Assembly: GCA_016125505.1 (NCBI GenBank)
Contig: WGLP01000002.1
Location: forward strand, 186,001 to 250,000
Length of the DNA stretch: 64,000 nt
DNA from: Gammaproteobacteria bacterium
GTDB taxonomy: Bacteria; Pseudomonadota; Gammaproteobacteria; UBA6429; Thiohalophilaceae
Direction of reading: 5' to 3'
Of the stretch, positions 1-9,133 are shown piece after piece. How positions within the stretch are numbered: position 1 is the stretch's first letter; each line of letters starts with the position of its first letter. The notes under the pieces were generated by a model. That model did no database searches, was not told the DNA's origin, and saw only the letters and a program-made list of their open reading frames with translations. Position numbers and translations under genes: made by a program.

Positions 1-2
1 CG

Positions 3-1334
3 GCGCTGAAGAAACACAGCTGGAATGAAATTACGGGAAACGGATTCGGTACGCGCCATGACCGTCAGGGCAGTTGGCTCTACGGTATGGAGATGTGCGT
101 TGACCCTGAGTATCGGGGCTATCGTCTCGGCCAGCGGCTCTATAATGAACGCAAGAAACTCTGTCAGTCGCTCAACCTCAAGGGCATCATCTTTGGCGGG
201 CGTCTGCCGACATTATATAAGCGTCTCAATAAATACCAGAGCGTCGATGCTTATGTTGAAGCCATCAAAGAGAAGAAGGTCCGGGACCCGGTGCTGTCGT
301 TCCAGCTGCATAACGGCTTTGAATTGATTGGTATCCTGCCGGATTATCTGCCGAACGATCACCAGTCAATGGGTTATGGCATGCATCTGGTCTGGCGCAA
401 TCCAAAAGTGCCGGATGAACAGAACGCCAAGAAAGAGAAGCGTTATGGCGGGCGCTTGCCGGATACGGTACGGATCGGTACGGTCCAGTTCATGCAACGC
501 AAGGTGCATTCATTTGAGGAATTTATCGATGTCGTTGCGTATTTCGTCGACGTGGTTGCCGATTACAAGGGCGATTTCGTCGTGTTCCCCGAGCTTTTCA
601 CCTTACAACTGCTTTCGATAGATAACCGCGAGGTTTCCCCATCCGAAGCGATTGAGGCGCTGACAAATTATACGCCGCGATTCAAGGAAGCCATGCGGGA
701 CATGGCGATCCGCTATAACATAAACATTATTGGCGGCTCGCATCCTACCCGTGTTGAGAGCGGCAATGTCGAAAATATCTCCTACGTCTTCCTGCGCGAC
801 GGCAGGGTGCATCAGCAACCCAAGATCCATCCCACGCCAAATGAAGTGTACTGGTGGAATATCGAAGGCGGTACCGAACTCAAACCGATCGATACCGACT
901 GCGGGCCGATCGGCGTGCTCATTTGCTACGATTCGGAATTTCCCGAACTCGCCAGACATCTGACCGATCAGGGCATTCAAATCCTGTTCGTTCCATTCTG
1001 TACCGACGAAAGACAGAGTTATTTACGGGTACGTTACTGCTGCCAGGCGCGGGCCGTGGAAAACCAGATCTACGTGGTGATGTCAGGCAATGTCGGTAAC
1101 CTGCCTTATGTCTCCAACATGGATATCCAGTATGCGCAGAGTTGTGTGTTAACCCCGTGCGATTTCCCGTTTGCACGCGACGGCATCGCCGCGGACACGA
1201 CGCCAAATGCGGAAACAGTGGCGATTGCCGATTTACGGCTCGAGAGCCTGACGATGGCGCGCAATAACGGCACGGTCAAGAATCTGCGCGACCGCAGGCA
1301 CGATCTTTACCATGTGCAGTGGCGCGGAAAGTAA
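3..1334 (+). CDS. GNAT acetyltransferase-nitrilase fusion (5' truncated)
   Basis: The reading frame is open from the window edge, so the start lies upstream and only the C-terminal part is seen. The first ~125 residues resemble the end of a GNAT acetyltransferase domain (DPEYRGYRLGQRLYNERK is the acetyl-CoA loop). The rest is a carbon-nitrogen hydrolase (nitrilase) domain with the Glu-Lys-Cys triad: Glu in FPELFT, Lys in QPKIHPTPNE, Cys in LICYDSEFPE. Fused GNAT-nitrilase proteins are a known bacterial family whose substrate is mostly undetermined; the fold predicts amide or nitrile hydrolysis coupled to acyl transfer. It ends 65 bases before the convergent flavoprotein gene. Family assignment is firm; the substrate is unknown. 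Confidence 0.9.
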   Translation, partial: ALKKHSWNEITGNGFGTRHDRQGSWLYGMEMCVDPEYRGYRLGQRLYNERKKLCQSLNLKGIIFGGRLPTLYKRLNKYQSVDAYVEAIKEKKVRDPVLSFQLHNGFELIGILPDYLPNDHQSMGYGMHLVWRNPKVPDEQNAKKEKRYGGRLPDTVRIGTVQFMQRKVHSFEEFIDVVAYFVDVVADYKGDFVVFPELFTLQLLSIDNREVSPSEAIEALTNYTPRFKEAMRDMAIRYNINIIGGSHPTRVESGNVENISYVFLRDGRVHQQPKIHPTPNEVYWWNIEGGTELKPIDTDCGPIGVLICYDSEFPELARHLTDQGIQILFVPFCTDERQSYLRVRYCCQARAVENQIYVVMSGNVGNLPYVSNMDIQYAQSCVLTPCDFPFARDGIAADTTPNAETVAIADLRLESLTMARNNGTVKNLRDRRHDLYHVQWRGK

Positions 1335-1399
1335 ACGTCCGGGAAATTTCGAACCCGGTCCTTTGCCGCCACCGCACAGCGAGCGGATACGGCCTGGCA

Positions 1400-2698
1400 T
1401 TATCCGAATAATTTTTCGGTCATGACCTCCGCAAAATCGATGCCCCAGTTGGGGACCTTGCCGTGGCGATTGAAGAACAGGGTTTTGTACTGCATCTTCA
1501 GCATATACGGCACGCGCCCCATCTTGAGGACGGCATCGTTACCGCCATACCAGGTATTCGAGCGGATATAAAAGGCCTGGTTCGCACCCATATCACCGAT
1601 GCAAAGCACTACCGGTTGCAGATACTCTTCCGCCAGCTTGTCACTGACTCGATTCATCTCATTGCCGATCTGGCGTCCGATGATCTCGCACTGCTGGTGC
1701 CCGATCGCACCCAGCTTCGGCACCGTCACCGCCGCCGCATCACCGGCAGCGAAGATATGCGGATAGTCGGGGTTGCGCATGTGCAGATTGGTCCTGATAA
1801 ACCCCATGCTGTCACTGATGGGCAGGTCGCGCAGGAAGTCGTGAGCCACCCAGTCCGGGAAGATGATCTTGATCTCGGCCTCGAGGGAATCACCGCTGGC
1901 AAACTCAATGCCGTCAGCGGTCAGCCGGGTGATATCCCGGGTTTCGTTTTTGTAACCGAAGCCCATACCCGATGCGATCTCGAGTAACTGATTGACCACG
2001 GTCTCACCGGCATCCTCAGCGATGACCTTCGCCGGTGTAAACACGGTAATAGTTTTCGGCCCGCCTTTTTTCTGTTGCTGCAACCAGGTCGCTGCCGCCA
2101 GCATGGTCTCAACCGGCGGTCCTTCGCATGCCGCTTCCGCGATAGGGATTGAACCGCCCGGATACGGTTCCAGGCCATTGGCACCATCACCCTGGTGAAA
2201 GCGCGCCGAGCCAATGGCAATGGGTCCGCCTTTGTAGCCGTCATTCAGATAGTGCCGGAGTTTGTTGCCGTGGTACGTATCCGACAGCGTGTCGCCGTAT
2301 TCTGCAAAACCCTCGATGCGATCGTAGGCCAGTCGACTACCCAGGGCGATAACCAGATAATCGAAGGTGATGGAATTGGTGGCGGCACCCGGACGTTCGG
2401 CAGGGACATAATCCACTCGCCTGGCGTCCGGATCGATGGCATTGACCTCGGCCTGCAGGAAACGGATCCCGTCTTTTTCCAGCGGCTTGATGATGTCCAT
2501 GAACATACTCAGTGCCGGGTCGTGATTGGTAAACACCTCGGCCGGGATGTTGGGGACAAACAGCAGACTGGATTTTTTGTCGATGACGGTGATGTCGACA
2601 CTGTCGCCGGCGTATTCCCGGATTTTCTGCGCACTGCCCAGTCCGGCAAAATTACCGCCGAGCACGACGACGTGGGGTTTGGAATGTGATTTAGCCAT
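1400..2698 (-). CDS. Sulfide:quinone oxidoreductase-like FAD protein
   Basis: FAD-dependent oxidoreductase of 432 residues, preceded by a strong AGGAGG at good spacing. An N-terminal dinucleotide-binding motif (VVVLGGNFAG, residues 10-19) and a second flavin motif ending in IFAAGDAAA (~315-323) place it in the SQR/FCSD/NDH-2 superfamily. Cys191 (AACEGP) and Cys366 (VLCIGD) sit where the two redox-active cysteines of SQR lie, supporting oxidation of sulfide to polysulfide with electrons passed to quinone. The C-terminal amphipathic stretch (MQYKTLFFNRHGKVPNWG) fits monotopic membrane attachment. A persulfide dioxygenase lies about 7.5 kb away. The SQR subtype cannot be fixed by eye, so the activity is inferred from cysteines and family. 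Confidence 0.8.
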   Translation of the reverse strand: MAKSHSKPHVVVLGGNFAGLGSAQKIREYAGDSVDITVIDKKSSLLFVPNIPAEVFTNHDPALSMFMDIIKPLEKDGIRFLQAEVNAIDPDARRVDYVPAERPGAATNSITFDYLVIALGSRLAYDRIEGFAEYGDTLSDTYHGNKLRHYLNDGYKGGPIAIGSARFHQGDGANGLEPYPGGSIPIAEAACEGPPVETMLAAATWLQQQKKGGPKTITVFTPAKVIAEDAGETVVNQLLEIASGMGFGYKNETRDITRLTADGIEFASGDSLEAEIKIIFPDWVAHDFLRDLPISDSMGFIRTNLHMRNPDYPHIFAAGDAAAVTVPKLGAIGHQQCEIIGRQIGNEMNRVSDKLAEEYLQPVVLCIGDMGANQAFYIRSNTWYGGNDAVLKMGRVPYMLKMQYKTLFFNRHGKVPNWGIDFAEVMTEKLFG

Positions 2699-2892
2699 AG
2701 CAACCTCCTGTTACTGAATTAGTAGTGATCCTCCCTGTATCCGGCGCATTGTGAAATTGGATCTGGTTAAGCAACCAGCTTGCCTGGCAGTTTCGTTGCG
2801 CGTCAGCGCGCGTGCCTGAAAAATCCGCCTTACTGATAAGTGAGACAACAAATGGCTGATTTGTTGTACCCAAACCCGATTTTTTTCGCCCC

Positions 2893-2950
2893 GAATTAAA
2901 TTCGTGCTTGTGCATGCAGGATATGCGATTGCGTGGCTGGAATTAAATTC
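2893..2950. promoter_or_regulatory. Twin palindromes GAATTAAATTC between divergent genes
   Basis: The perfect 11-base palindrome GAATTAAATTC occurs at 2893-2903 and again at 2940-2950, 47 bases apart, inside the 417-base gap between the divergent SQR-like and dienelactone hydrolase genes. Paired identical palindromes in a divergent intergenic region look like binding sites for a dimeric regulator. A partial copy (AATTAAATTCATATG) precedes the metallo-hydrolase gene near 17.49 kb. The regulator is unknown. The rest of this gap shows no gene. Confidence 0.4.
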
Positions 2951-3115
2951 ATAAAGATTATCCATATAGCGATGACTATCTCATCCGCATCGCATTCTCA
3001 TTGGAAGGGGTTATTGTTGTACTGACCTTGTGTGAAATGCGAACCTTTCGTCGGCAGCAGAGTCGTAGTTGCGTGAACTGCCCCATCTATTTATGAAACC
3101 AACGAGGAGGATGGC

Positions 3116-3808
3116 ATGGGTAAAATGATCAACTACAAACGACCTGACGGCCAGAATGCAAAAGGGTATCTGGTGGAGCCGGCGCAAGGTGACAACGCGC
3201 CCGGTATTGTCGTGATTCAGGAGTGGTGGGGGCTCAACGATCAGATCAAGGGTGTCGCGGACAAGTTTGCGGCCGCGGGTTATCGCGTACTGGTCTCCGA
3301 TCTCTATCGCGGCAAGCTGGCATTGGAGGCCAACGAGGCCGAGCATATGATGAATGATCTGGATTTTGCCGATGCGGCGGGTCAGGATGTTCGGGGCGCG
3401 GTTCAATACCTCAAGCACTCAGGCAGTACGACGGTGGGGGTGAATGGCTATTGCATGGGCGGCGCACTGACGCTGCTTGCGGCAGTGTTTGTACCGGAGA
3501 GCGATGCCAGCGCGACATGGTACGGCTATCCGCCGCTTGAGTATGTGGACGCCGCCAGGATCAATGCGCCACTACTGGGGCACTGGGGCAAGCATGATCA
3601 GTTTTTTCCTATCAAGGGTGTCGATGCCCTGGAAGACAAGCTGAGGCAGGCGGGCATCGGCTACGAATTCTACCGCTACGATACCAGGCATGCCTTTGCC
3701 AACGAGGAGGCTGACACAAAGAACCTGTCAGCGCTTGCATATAATGCACAGGCCGCCGAACTCGCCTGGCAGCGAACAATGGCGTTCTTCGGCAACAATC
3801 TGCACTAA
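3116..3808 (+). CDS. Dienelactone hydrolase family protein
   Basis: Alpha/beta hydrolase of 230 residues, the usual length for dienelactone hydrolases. The catalytic set is visible: Glu36 in VIQEWWGLN, nucleophile Cys113 in GYCMGG, Asp161 in GKHDQFF and His192 in DTRHAFAN. GAGGAGG lies just upstream and supports this start over the out-of-frame ATG four bases earlier. The protein has no signal peptide and is cytoplasmic. Family members hydrolyse dienelactone in chlorocatechol breakdown, but many homologues stand alone, as here, with no aromatic pathway genes nearby, so the substrate is open. It is divergent from the SQR-like gene with candidate operators between them. Confidence 0.9.
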   Translation: MGKMINYKRPDGQNAKGYLVEPAQGDNAPGIVVIQEWWGLNDQIKGVADKFAAAGYRVLVSDLYRGKLALEANEAEHMMNDLDFADAAGQDVRGAVQYLKHSGSTTVGVNGYCMGGALTLLAAVFVPESDASATWYGYPPLEYVDAARINAPLLGHWGKHDQFFPIKGVDALEDKLRQAGIGYEFYRYDTRHAFANEEADTKNLSALAYNAQAAELAWQRTMAFFGNNLH

Positions 3809-3888
3809 ACCTGCTTTATCACTGTTCGCAAGAGCAGAACAAATCCGCATCCCGTCGCAACAGAATCATCCTTCCGGATTAGCTTTGG

Positions 3889-4004
3889 ACCCCATACGAA
3901 AGTATGGGGTGCACCGACTTTTGGCTAATGTTCGGTGCTCATCAATTCCCTGATAATCGTGACTACCAACTAAAGACTATGCCGTTTACGACTAAGGTCT
4001 AATA
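3889..4004. promoter_or_regulatory. Hairpin and ACGAAAGT/ACTTTTGG motif upstream of lipoprotein operon
   Basis: A 9-bp perfect stem closed by a GAAA tetraloop spans 3889-3910. Overlapping it, ACGAAAGT (3896-3903) and an imperfect complement ACTTTTGG (3917-3924), followed by CTAATG, form an inverted-repeat site. Nearly the same arrangement, with a perfect second half-site, lies upstream of the hybrid kinase gene at 24.6 kb. A weaker relative (CGACTAAGGTCTAATA) follows at 3989-4004. I read this as an operator shared by two promoters, or a structured leader. It sits in the gap before the lipoprotein gene. Confidence 0.45.
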
Positions 4005-4107
4005 ACGAAATCGGCAATCTTGATTCACACTTTGCAGTATCAAACACCGTGATTTCCTGTAGCAGCGAGCAGTCTGGACGGTCACGCTAAAACGGAGGGA
4101 GACTACC

Positions 4108-6288
4108 ATGCTAACCATACGCAAATTGCGAACGGGCAGCGCCTTTTTTCTGAGTGCCATCGTACTGGCCGCGTGTGGCGGTGGCAGCGGCGACCCGGCC
4201 CCGACCAAAAACTTCACATCCACGGACATCAGTGTCCTGACCAGCAAACCGGAGATCGGTTATCCGCTGGATGTGTCTGTGGATTTCAACTCAAACGAAT
4301 CCGCCGATAATGTCAGTGTCTCCTTGTATGCCGTCGAAAAGGATCCGGCGCCGGGCACGACGGCAAAACAGTATCCGCTGGGTTCGCAGACGCTGGCGCA
4401 TGTCACAGCCGGGACGAACACGCTGCAGATGAAAGTCAACATACCCTCGAATGTGGACCTGCCGGGACAATATTATCTGACGGCGATGATTGACCCTGCC
4501 GGCGTGTTCAGGGAGACCGACAAGGACGATAACACCGCATCCACCGAGATCACCATTGCGCCGTCGACCGGGCCGAATATCAAACTGGTGAAGCTGGAGC
4601 TGGATCGCAGCGCCATGCTGGTGAACACGGATTCGTATACACAGCAGGTGGATGGGACCGCCGGCAATGTGTACAACTCCGATGCCGGCGGGACGATTAC
4701 CGTGGCTGCCGATGGTCTCGACCCCAATCAGACCCTCGCTATCGATTCCTTTGCCAAGCTGAGGATACATCGCACGGATACCAACACGACCTATGACCTC
4801 CCGCTCTACTTGTGGAACACGGCGCTGGATCGTTACATCAACGCCTACGGTGTCGACCCGTCCGGCAGTACCACCACCAATGTCGAATGGCTGCCCCTGG
4901 GTACATTCAATCCACAGCTTGCCGGTACCGACCTCAATAACGCCAGCGTGGACGATACCGACCGCGATTCGGCGCATATCGAATTCTATCTGCCGGGCAA
5001 GCTCGGCCAGATCCTGGAAACCGCCGCGCGTCATTATCCGACGGTGCTTTCGCCTGGCCCGACGGTGCCGCCGCCGGACCTCACCGCCACTGTCATTTCC
5101 CAGTTAACGAGTTTTCTGAGCGGTTTGCCGTATGGTGCCACTGCCTACGATGAGAGCGCCGCCATGGCGGTACTGGACTTTTCCATCTGCGTGGATATTC
5201 GCCCGAGCGATTCTGCGATTGTCGATCAGGACCCCAGCGATAACGAAAGTTGTGCACCCATCGCGGTTTCACTGCCGCCGTTACCAACCGGTACTTCCAA
5301 TGCCTTGCCACCGAGCTTGCCACCCGTGTTTACGCCAGCGCTCGGCAGCACTGCGCATCGTGTCACACCGGTGCCGAACAGCCACGGCAATCCAACAAAA
5401 GGTGGCAATTCCATGTTCGGTTTTGCACTGGATTTCGGCAGCACGGTCACGGCGGACAACCATGGCTATGTTGAAGAAGAGCACGGCTATATCCCGGTGA
5501 CGATCCTCGGCATCAAAGTCGATTTTCTGAAGATCGACGTCAGGGCCCAGCTGATTCCAAATGATTTTGTTGGCAAACCTGCGGGGGAAAATTCCGATTT
5601 CACCATCCAGGTCCGTCACGTGGGACAGTTGCTGGCGTCCGTGGCGAAGGTGCCGAGTAACGTGCAGGTATCGATCGACGTTGCCTCCATCTCCAAGGAA
5701 TACCCGAAACCGCCGAAAGAGGCCATCTTCATGGTCGGTCCGATCCCGCTGAGCCTGGGCGCCAGTGTCTCCGGGAATTTCGGCCTGGACTATCAACCGC
5801 TGGTATTCACCTCCGACGACGTCGACGGCTACGCGCTCGGCCTGTCCGGCGGGCCGTATGCGAATCTGGAGGCGCGCGCCTATGCGGCGATCGGCAGTGA
5901 TGTCGGCGGCTTCGCGGCAGGTGTGGAAGGCATTCTGTCACTGCTGGATGAACGCATCGAGTTCTTCAACGGCGTGGACATCACTCTCATCAGCAAGAGC
6001 AGTCCCGCGGAATTCATTATCCGGCAGGGGCCGAAGATCACCAACATCTTTACCGGTCCGCAGGGCTTCATCAACCTCTACGCCAAATACACGGTACCGA
6101 CGATCAAGCAGTGCAAGGTGGGTGTCTTCAAGATCCCCTGTCCCGGCTTCAAGACGATCAAGGCGACGAAGAACCTGTTGAAGAGCAAGGCGCTGTTCAA
6201 GAAGTCGGATGTCCTGTATGAAAACAACAGTTTGAATCTGGACGTGGTCATCCCGACGAACGACGACCCCATCTATTATTCTAATTGA
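4108..6288 (+). CDS. Large secreted lipoprotein with CARDB-like domain
   Basis: A 726-residue protein of unknown function. It begins with a lipoprotein signal peptide ending in the lipobox LAAC followed by GGGSGD, so it should be lipid-anchored, probably in the outer membrane. Residues ~35-150 read like a CARDB/Ig-like adhesion domain (GQYYLTAMIDPAGVFRETDK, then DDNTAS, is the typical turn). The remainder is beta-rich with proline-rich linkers (PPSLPPVF) and no recognised catalytic motif. A good Shine-Dalgarno (GGAGGGAG) precedes the ATG. The HEAT-repeat gene follows eight bases after the stop, so the two are probably co-transcribed and may act together at the envelope. Confidence 0.75.
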   Translation: MLTIRKLRTGSAFFLSAIVLAACGGGSGDPAPTKNFTSTDISVLTSKPEIGYPLDVSVDFNSNESADNVSVSLYAVEKDPAPGTTAKQYPLGSQTLAHVTAGTNTLQMKVNIPSNVDLPGQYYLTAMIDPAGVFRETDKDDNTASTEITIAPSTGPNIKLVKLELDRSAMLVNTDSYTQQVDGTAGNVYNSDAGGTITVAADGLDPNQTLAIDSFAKLRIHRTDTNTTYDLPLYLWNTALDRYINAYGVDPSGSTTTNVEWLPLGTFNPQLAGTDLNNASVDDTDRDSAHIEFYLPGKLGQILETAARHYPTVLSPGPTVPPPDLTATVISQLTSFLSGLPYGATAYDESAAMAVLDFSICVDIRPSDSAIVDQDPSDNESCAPIAVSLPPLPTGTSNALPPSLPPVFTPALGSTAHRVTPVPNSHGNPTKGGNSMFGFALDFGSTVTADNHGYVEEEHGYIPVTILGIKVDFLKIDVRAQLIPNDFVGKPAGENSDFTIQVRHVGQLLASVAKVPSNVQVSIDVASISKEYPKPPKEAIFMVGPIPLSLGASVSGNFGLDYQPLVFTSDDVDGYALGLSGGPYANLEARAYAAIGSDVGGFAAGVEGILSLLDERIEFFNGVDITLISKSSPAEFIIRQGPKITNIFTGPQGFINLYAKYTVPTIKQCKVGVFKIPCPGFKTIKATKNLLKSKALFKKSDVLYENNSLNLDVVIPTNDDPIYYSN

Positions 6289-6296
6289 GGCCGGCC

Positions 6297-8111
6297 ATGC
6301 GCTTGAAACTGATCATACTTGCCGTATTGTTCCTGGTGGTGTTGCCGGGGGTGTTTCTCAGCCTCCGGCAGGCACCGGAGAATCCGCAAACCGCGACTCA
6401 GGATACCTTGCAATGGCGGGTCGGTAGCTCACAGCAGTACCAGGTGGAGACCGACTCCCTGGTGCAAATGACCAACGCCAGGTCGGGTGGCGGGCAGACG
6501 CTGCGTATCCAGGTGCAGGGTACGCTCGTTATGCAGACCCTGAACGTGAGTGCGGATACGGCCGTGGTCGGTATGCAGTTCAGCTCGGTGGATTTGCTGA
6601 TCGGCGGCAACAGTAACGCAGACACCAATCGCGTATTGACGACACCGTTTCGCGTGCGTTTTGTTTCCGGGGGGATTCCCGAGGCGTTTGAATTTCCCGC
6701 CGGGATATCCGCAAAAGATCGCGACATCCTGAAGAATCTGATCAAGATGTTTCAGGTCACGATGCACAACGGTGCCTCCTGGACCGCCAAGGAATCGGAT
6801 GCGTCGGGCTATTACGAGGCCGTGTACAAGCGAAACTCCGCGAATGAAATTACCAAGACCAAGCGTAATCTCGCCGGCGCGATGAATGCCGCCATGCTAA
6901 AGGACTTCAGTTTTGCGTCTAAGGAGGTGATTCAACTGGATGCGCGGCATGACTGGGTCAAACAAATGTCGTTGGAGGAAAAGCGAAATACCCGAGACCT
7001 GTCTGACCTCAACATGAATATTCGGAATCATGCGAGCCTGATACTGACCTCGGCAAAGGCACCGCTACCGAACGCCACCTGGAATTTTGCCGCCAGCGCG
7101 GCACCGGCGGATAGCGCAGATCAACAACACAAACCCAGGCTCACACCGGAACAGGCGCGCAAGCAGATGCTTTCGGCCCTGGAGACGCTCGATGGTACCG
7201 AAAAAGGCCGCATCACCTGGATCCATCGCCTGCGTGACCTGTTGCGCATGGATAAGTCAGTGCCTGCTGAACTGCTGAAGGCACTCAAGGCCGGCAAACT
7301 CAGCGACCGGACCCAGGCGGATGCCTATCTGGCATTGGAACTGGCGGGCAATGCATATGCGCAGGAGGCGCTGGTGACGGTGATGACGGATGCGTCCTGG
7401 CCGGAGCGGGATGCCATGCGCGCCATTATCGCGCTGGCCGGGATAAAAAAACCGACAGCGGAGACGATCTCGTCGCTCTGGCAGACTGCAGACAGTTCAC
7501 AGCTGCACGGCGATCGTCACCAGCTGGTGAGCACGGCGACCTATGCCCTGGGCAGTATCGGTGCCGCCATGAACCAGGAAAACGACCCGGACTATCCGGC
7601 ACTCAAGGCGCGGCTGGAACAGGGGGCGCTGAGTGCGAGCGGTTCCGCGGATGACGTCGAGGTAAGAACGAATTATGTCTACGCGCTGGGAAATACCCGG
7701 GACAAATCGCTGACCGCTGACCTGACCGGATTACTGGATGATACTGCCCCCGCGGTCCGCCAGGCGGCGGCATTGGCTTTGAATACCATCGGTGTCGATC
7801 AGGCCGCCAATGAGCTGGTGTCACGTTTTCAGGTGGAGACAAACCGGTCGGTGCGCAGTGCCATCATGGAATCGCTGGTGAACTGGAGTGCGCCGACCCA
7901 GGCCGCGGTGACGAGCATTGCCGCCGAGGTCCTGAGCGAACCTAATGAAGGCACCCGCTATCACATGGCGCAGTTTCTGGGTAACAATCTGGATAAGTAT
8001 CCCGGCAACAAGCAAATTCTGCAGGATCTGCTTCGCACCGAACATTCAAAACGCATCCGCCAAAGTGTTGCCGATGCGCTTGCGGTTGCCAGGAACGAGT
8101 CGGTTCAATAA
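6297..8111 (+). CDS. HEAT-repeat protein with vitellogenin-like N-terminal region
   Basis: Predicted exported or membrane-anchored protein of 604 residues. I chose the ATG with GAGG just upstream rather than a TTG twelve bases earlier that overlaps the preceding stop. One hydrophobic N-terminal segment (LIILAVLFLVVLPGVFLSL) is followed by a ~210-residue beta-rich region starting LQWRVGSSQQYQVETDS, then alpha-helical HEAT repeats from ~290 to the end (DLTGLLDDTAPAVRQAAALA is a clear unit). This order of a beta-barrel-like sheet then an alpha-solenoid resembles the lipid-transfer module of vitellogenin-type proteins, but that is a judgement by eye. It is paired with the upstream lipoprotein. 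Confidence 0.75.
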   Translation: MRLKLIILAVLFLVVLPGVFLSLRQAPENPQTATQDTLQWRVGSSQQYQVETDSLVQMTNARSGGGQTLRIQVQGTLVMQTLNVSADTAVVGMQFSSVDLLIGGNSNADTNRVLTTPFRVRFVSGGIPEAFEFPAGISAKDRDILKNLIKMFQVTMHNGASWTAKESDASGYYEAVYKRNSANEITKTKRNLAGAMNAAMLKDFSFASKEVIQLDARHDWVKQMSLEEKRNTRDLSDLNMNIRNHASLILTSAKAPLPNATWNFAASAAPADSADQQHKPRLTPEQARKQMLSALETLDGTEKGRITWIHRLRDLLRMDKSVPAELLKALKAGKLSDRTQADAYLALELAGNAYAQEALVTVMTDASWPERDAMRAIIALAGIKKPTAETISSLWQTADSSQLHGDRHQLVSTATYALGSIGAAMNQENDPDYPALKARLEQGALSASGSADDVEVRTNYVYALGNTRDKSLTADLTGLLDDTAPAVRQAAALALNTIGVDQAANELVSRFQVETNRSVRSAIMESLVNWSAPTQAAVTSIAAEVLSEPNEGTRYHMAQFLGNNLDKYPGNKQILQDLLRTEHSKRIRQSVADALAVARNESVQ

Positions 8112-8325
8112 AAAAGCGAGTTGTCCCGGGATTAGCTCTTGTGTTTAGGTCCGTGAGTTGCTATATAGCGAAATGTATCGTGTTTTGGCTAACAAACCGT
8201 TACACTTCACGGCGCTACATTTTCTAGCCTGGTACTTTTCAGAATTTCTTTCCAAGATGGCTCCTGTTAATTACCTCGAAAGACTTGTAACACGTTATTT
8301 TTAATCACTTTATTGAGGTAATTAC
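8112..8325 (+). promoter_or_regulatory. Long leader of the cold-shock gene
   Basis: There is no gene in these 214 bases. A long AT-rich leader ending in TTGAGGTAATTAC just before the ATG is typical of cspA-type genes, whose 5' UTR folds differently at low temperature. The promoter position was not determined by eye. Confidence 0.35.
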
Positions 8326-8526
8326 ATGGCAACAGGTACCGTTAAATGGTTTAACGAATCCAAGGGTTTCGGCTTTATTACGCCTTCCGATGGCAGTAAA
8401 GACGTTTTTGTACATTTCTCTGCGATTGCCAGCCAAGGTTTTCGCACACTGGCGGAAGGCCAGGCTGTGACCTATACCGTGGAAAACGGCCCCAAAGGCC
8501 CGCAAGCCGCCAACGTACAGGTCTAA
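8326..8526 (+). CDS. Cold-shock protein (CspA family)
   Basis: Single cold-shock domain of 66 residues, the standard CspA length. RNP1 (KGFGFI) and RNP2 (VFVHFS) are intact and the start [18 protein letters not shown] is classical. These proteins bind single-stranded nucleic acid and act as RNA chaperones in the cytoplasm. GAGGT precedes the ATG. A strong intrinsic terminator follows, separating it from the RRM protein gene, which also encodes a small RNA-binding protein. Confidence 0.97.
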   Translation: MATGTVKWFNESKGFGFITPSDGSKDVFVHFSAIASQGFRTLAEGQAVTYTVENGPKGPQAANVQV

Positions 8527-8554
8527 GACCTGTCTTGTCTGACAGGTAATGCTG

Positions 8555-8587
8555 AACCCCGCGCAACAGCGCGGGGTTTGCTTTTTT
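8555..8587 (+). terminator. Intrinsic terminator after the cold-shock gene
   Basis: A perfect 10-bp GC-rich stem (AACCCCGCGC at 8555-8564 with its complement at 8569-8578) with an AACA loop is followed by TTTTTT at 8582-8587. Confidence 0.92.
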
Positions 8588-8612
8588 AAACGTTGGAAAA
8601 GGGAGCTTCACC

Positions 8613-8882
8613 ATGAAAAAACTCTTTGTTGGCAGTCTGCCACCCACCACCACAGAAGAATCCCTCACCGAGCTGTTTTCCCCCTTCGGCAAGGTTCGTT
8701 CGCTCAAACTGGCGAAGGACCTGTTTTCTGGTAAATGCAAAGGTTTCGCCTTTCTCGAAATGGAAGGTCACGAAGCGCGTGCCGCAATGGCGGAACTGAA
8801 CGGCAAATCATTCAATGGCAGTTCGTTGAAGGTCAGGTTCGAAGATGAGAAAGGACGCGGTGCGCGGGGTCGTCACCGCTAG
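8613..8882 (+). CDS. RRM-type RNA-binding protein
   Basis: An 89-residue protein made of one RNA recognition motif with a short basic tail (GRGARGRHR). RNP2 is LFVGSL near the N-terminus and RNP1 is CKGFAFLEM around residue 48. Small RRM proteins of this shape occur in cyanobacteria and proteobacteria and are often cold-induced; placement directly after a cold-shock gene agrees with that. It has its own ribosome site (GGGAGC) and lies after the csp terminator, so it depends on read-through or its own promoter. The RNA target is unknown. Confidence 0.93.
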   Translation: MKKLFVGSLPPTTTEESLTELFSPFGKVRSLKLAKDLFSGKCKGFAFLEMEGHEARAAMAELNGKSFNGSSLKVRFEDEKGRGARGRHR

Positions 8883-9059
8883 CCATGCCCTCTATAAAAT
8901 TCCCGGGGCCAATATTGGCGTTTTGTCCCGGGTAAAGGCAGGGCCGCAGCGTTCGGCAAGACCGCCAGTCCCCTGCAACGCAATCGTTAACATCTCGGGT
9001 TTGATCACAGATTTGATGTTTGCGCTTTGAAATAAAAATAGTAGGCTTATTAAGTCAAT

Positions 9060-9102
9060 ATGTATTCGCGCCCTGACGCACCCTCGCGGCGTATGAATAC
9101 AT
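9060..9102 (+). promoter_or_regulatory. Inverted repeat in the cyclase leader
   Basis: ATGTATTC (9060-9067) pairs with GAATACAT (9095-9102), with partial extension inwards (GCGCC/GGCG), 31 bases before the receiver-cyclase start. It could be a leader hairpin or an operator. Confidence 0.3.
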
Positions 9103-9133
9103 TCATCCGATTCCTTACTTAGAACTATCGAAC

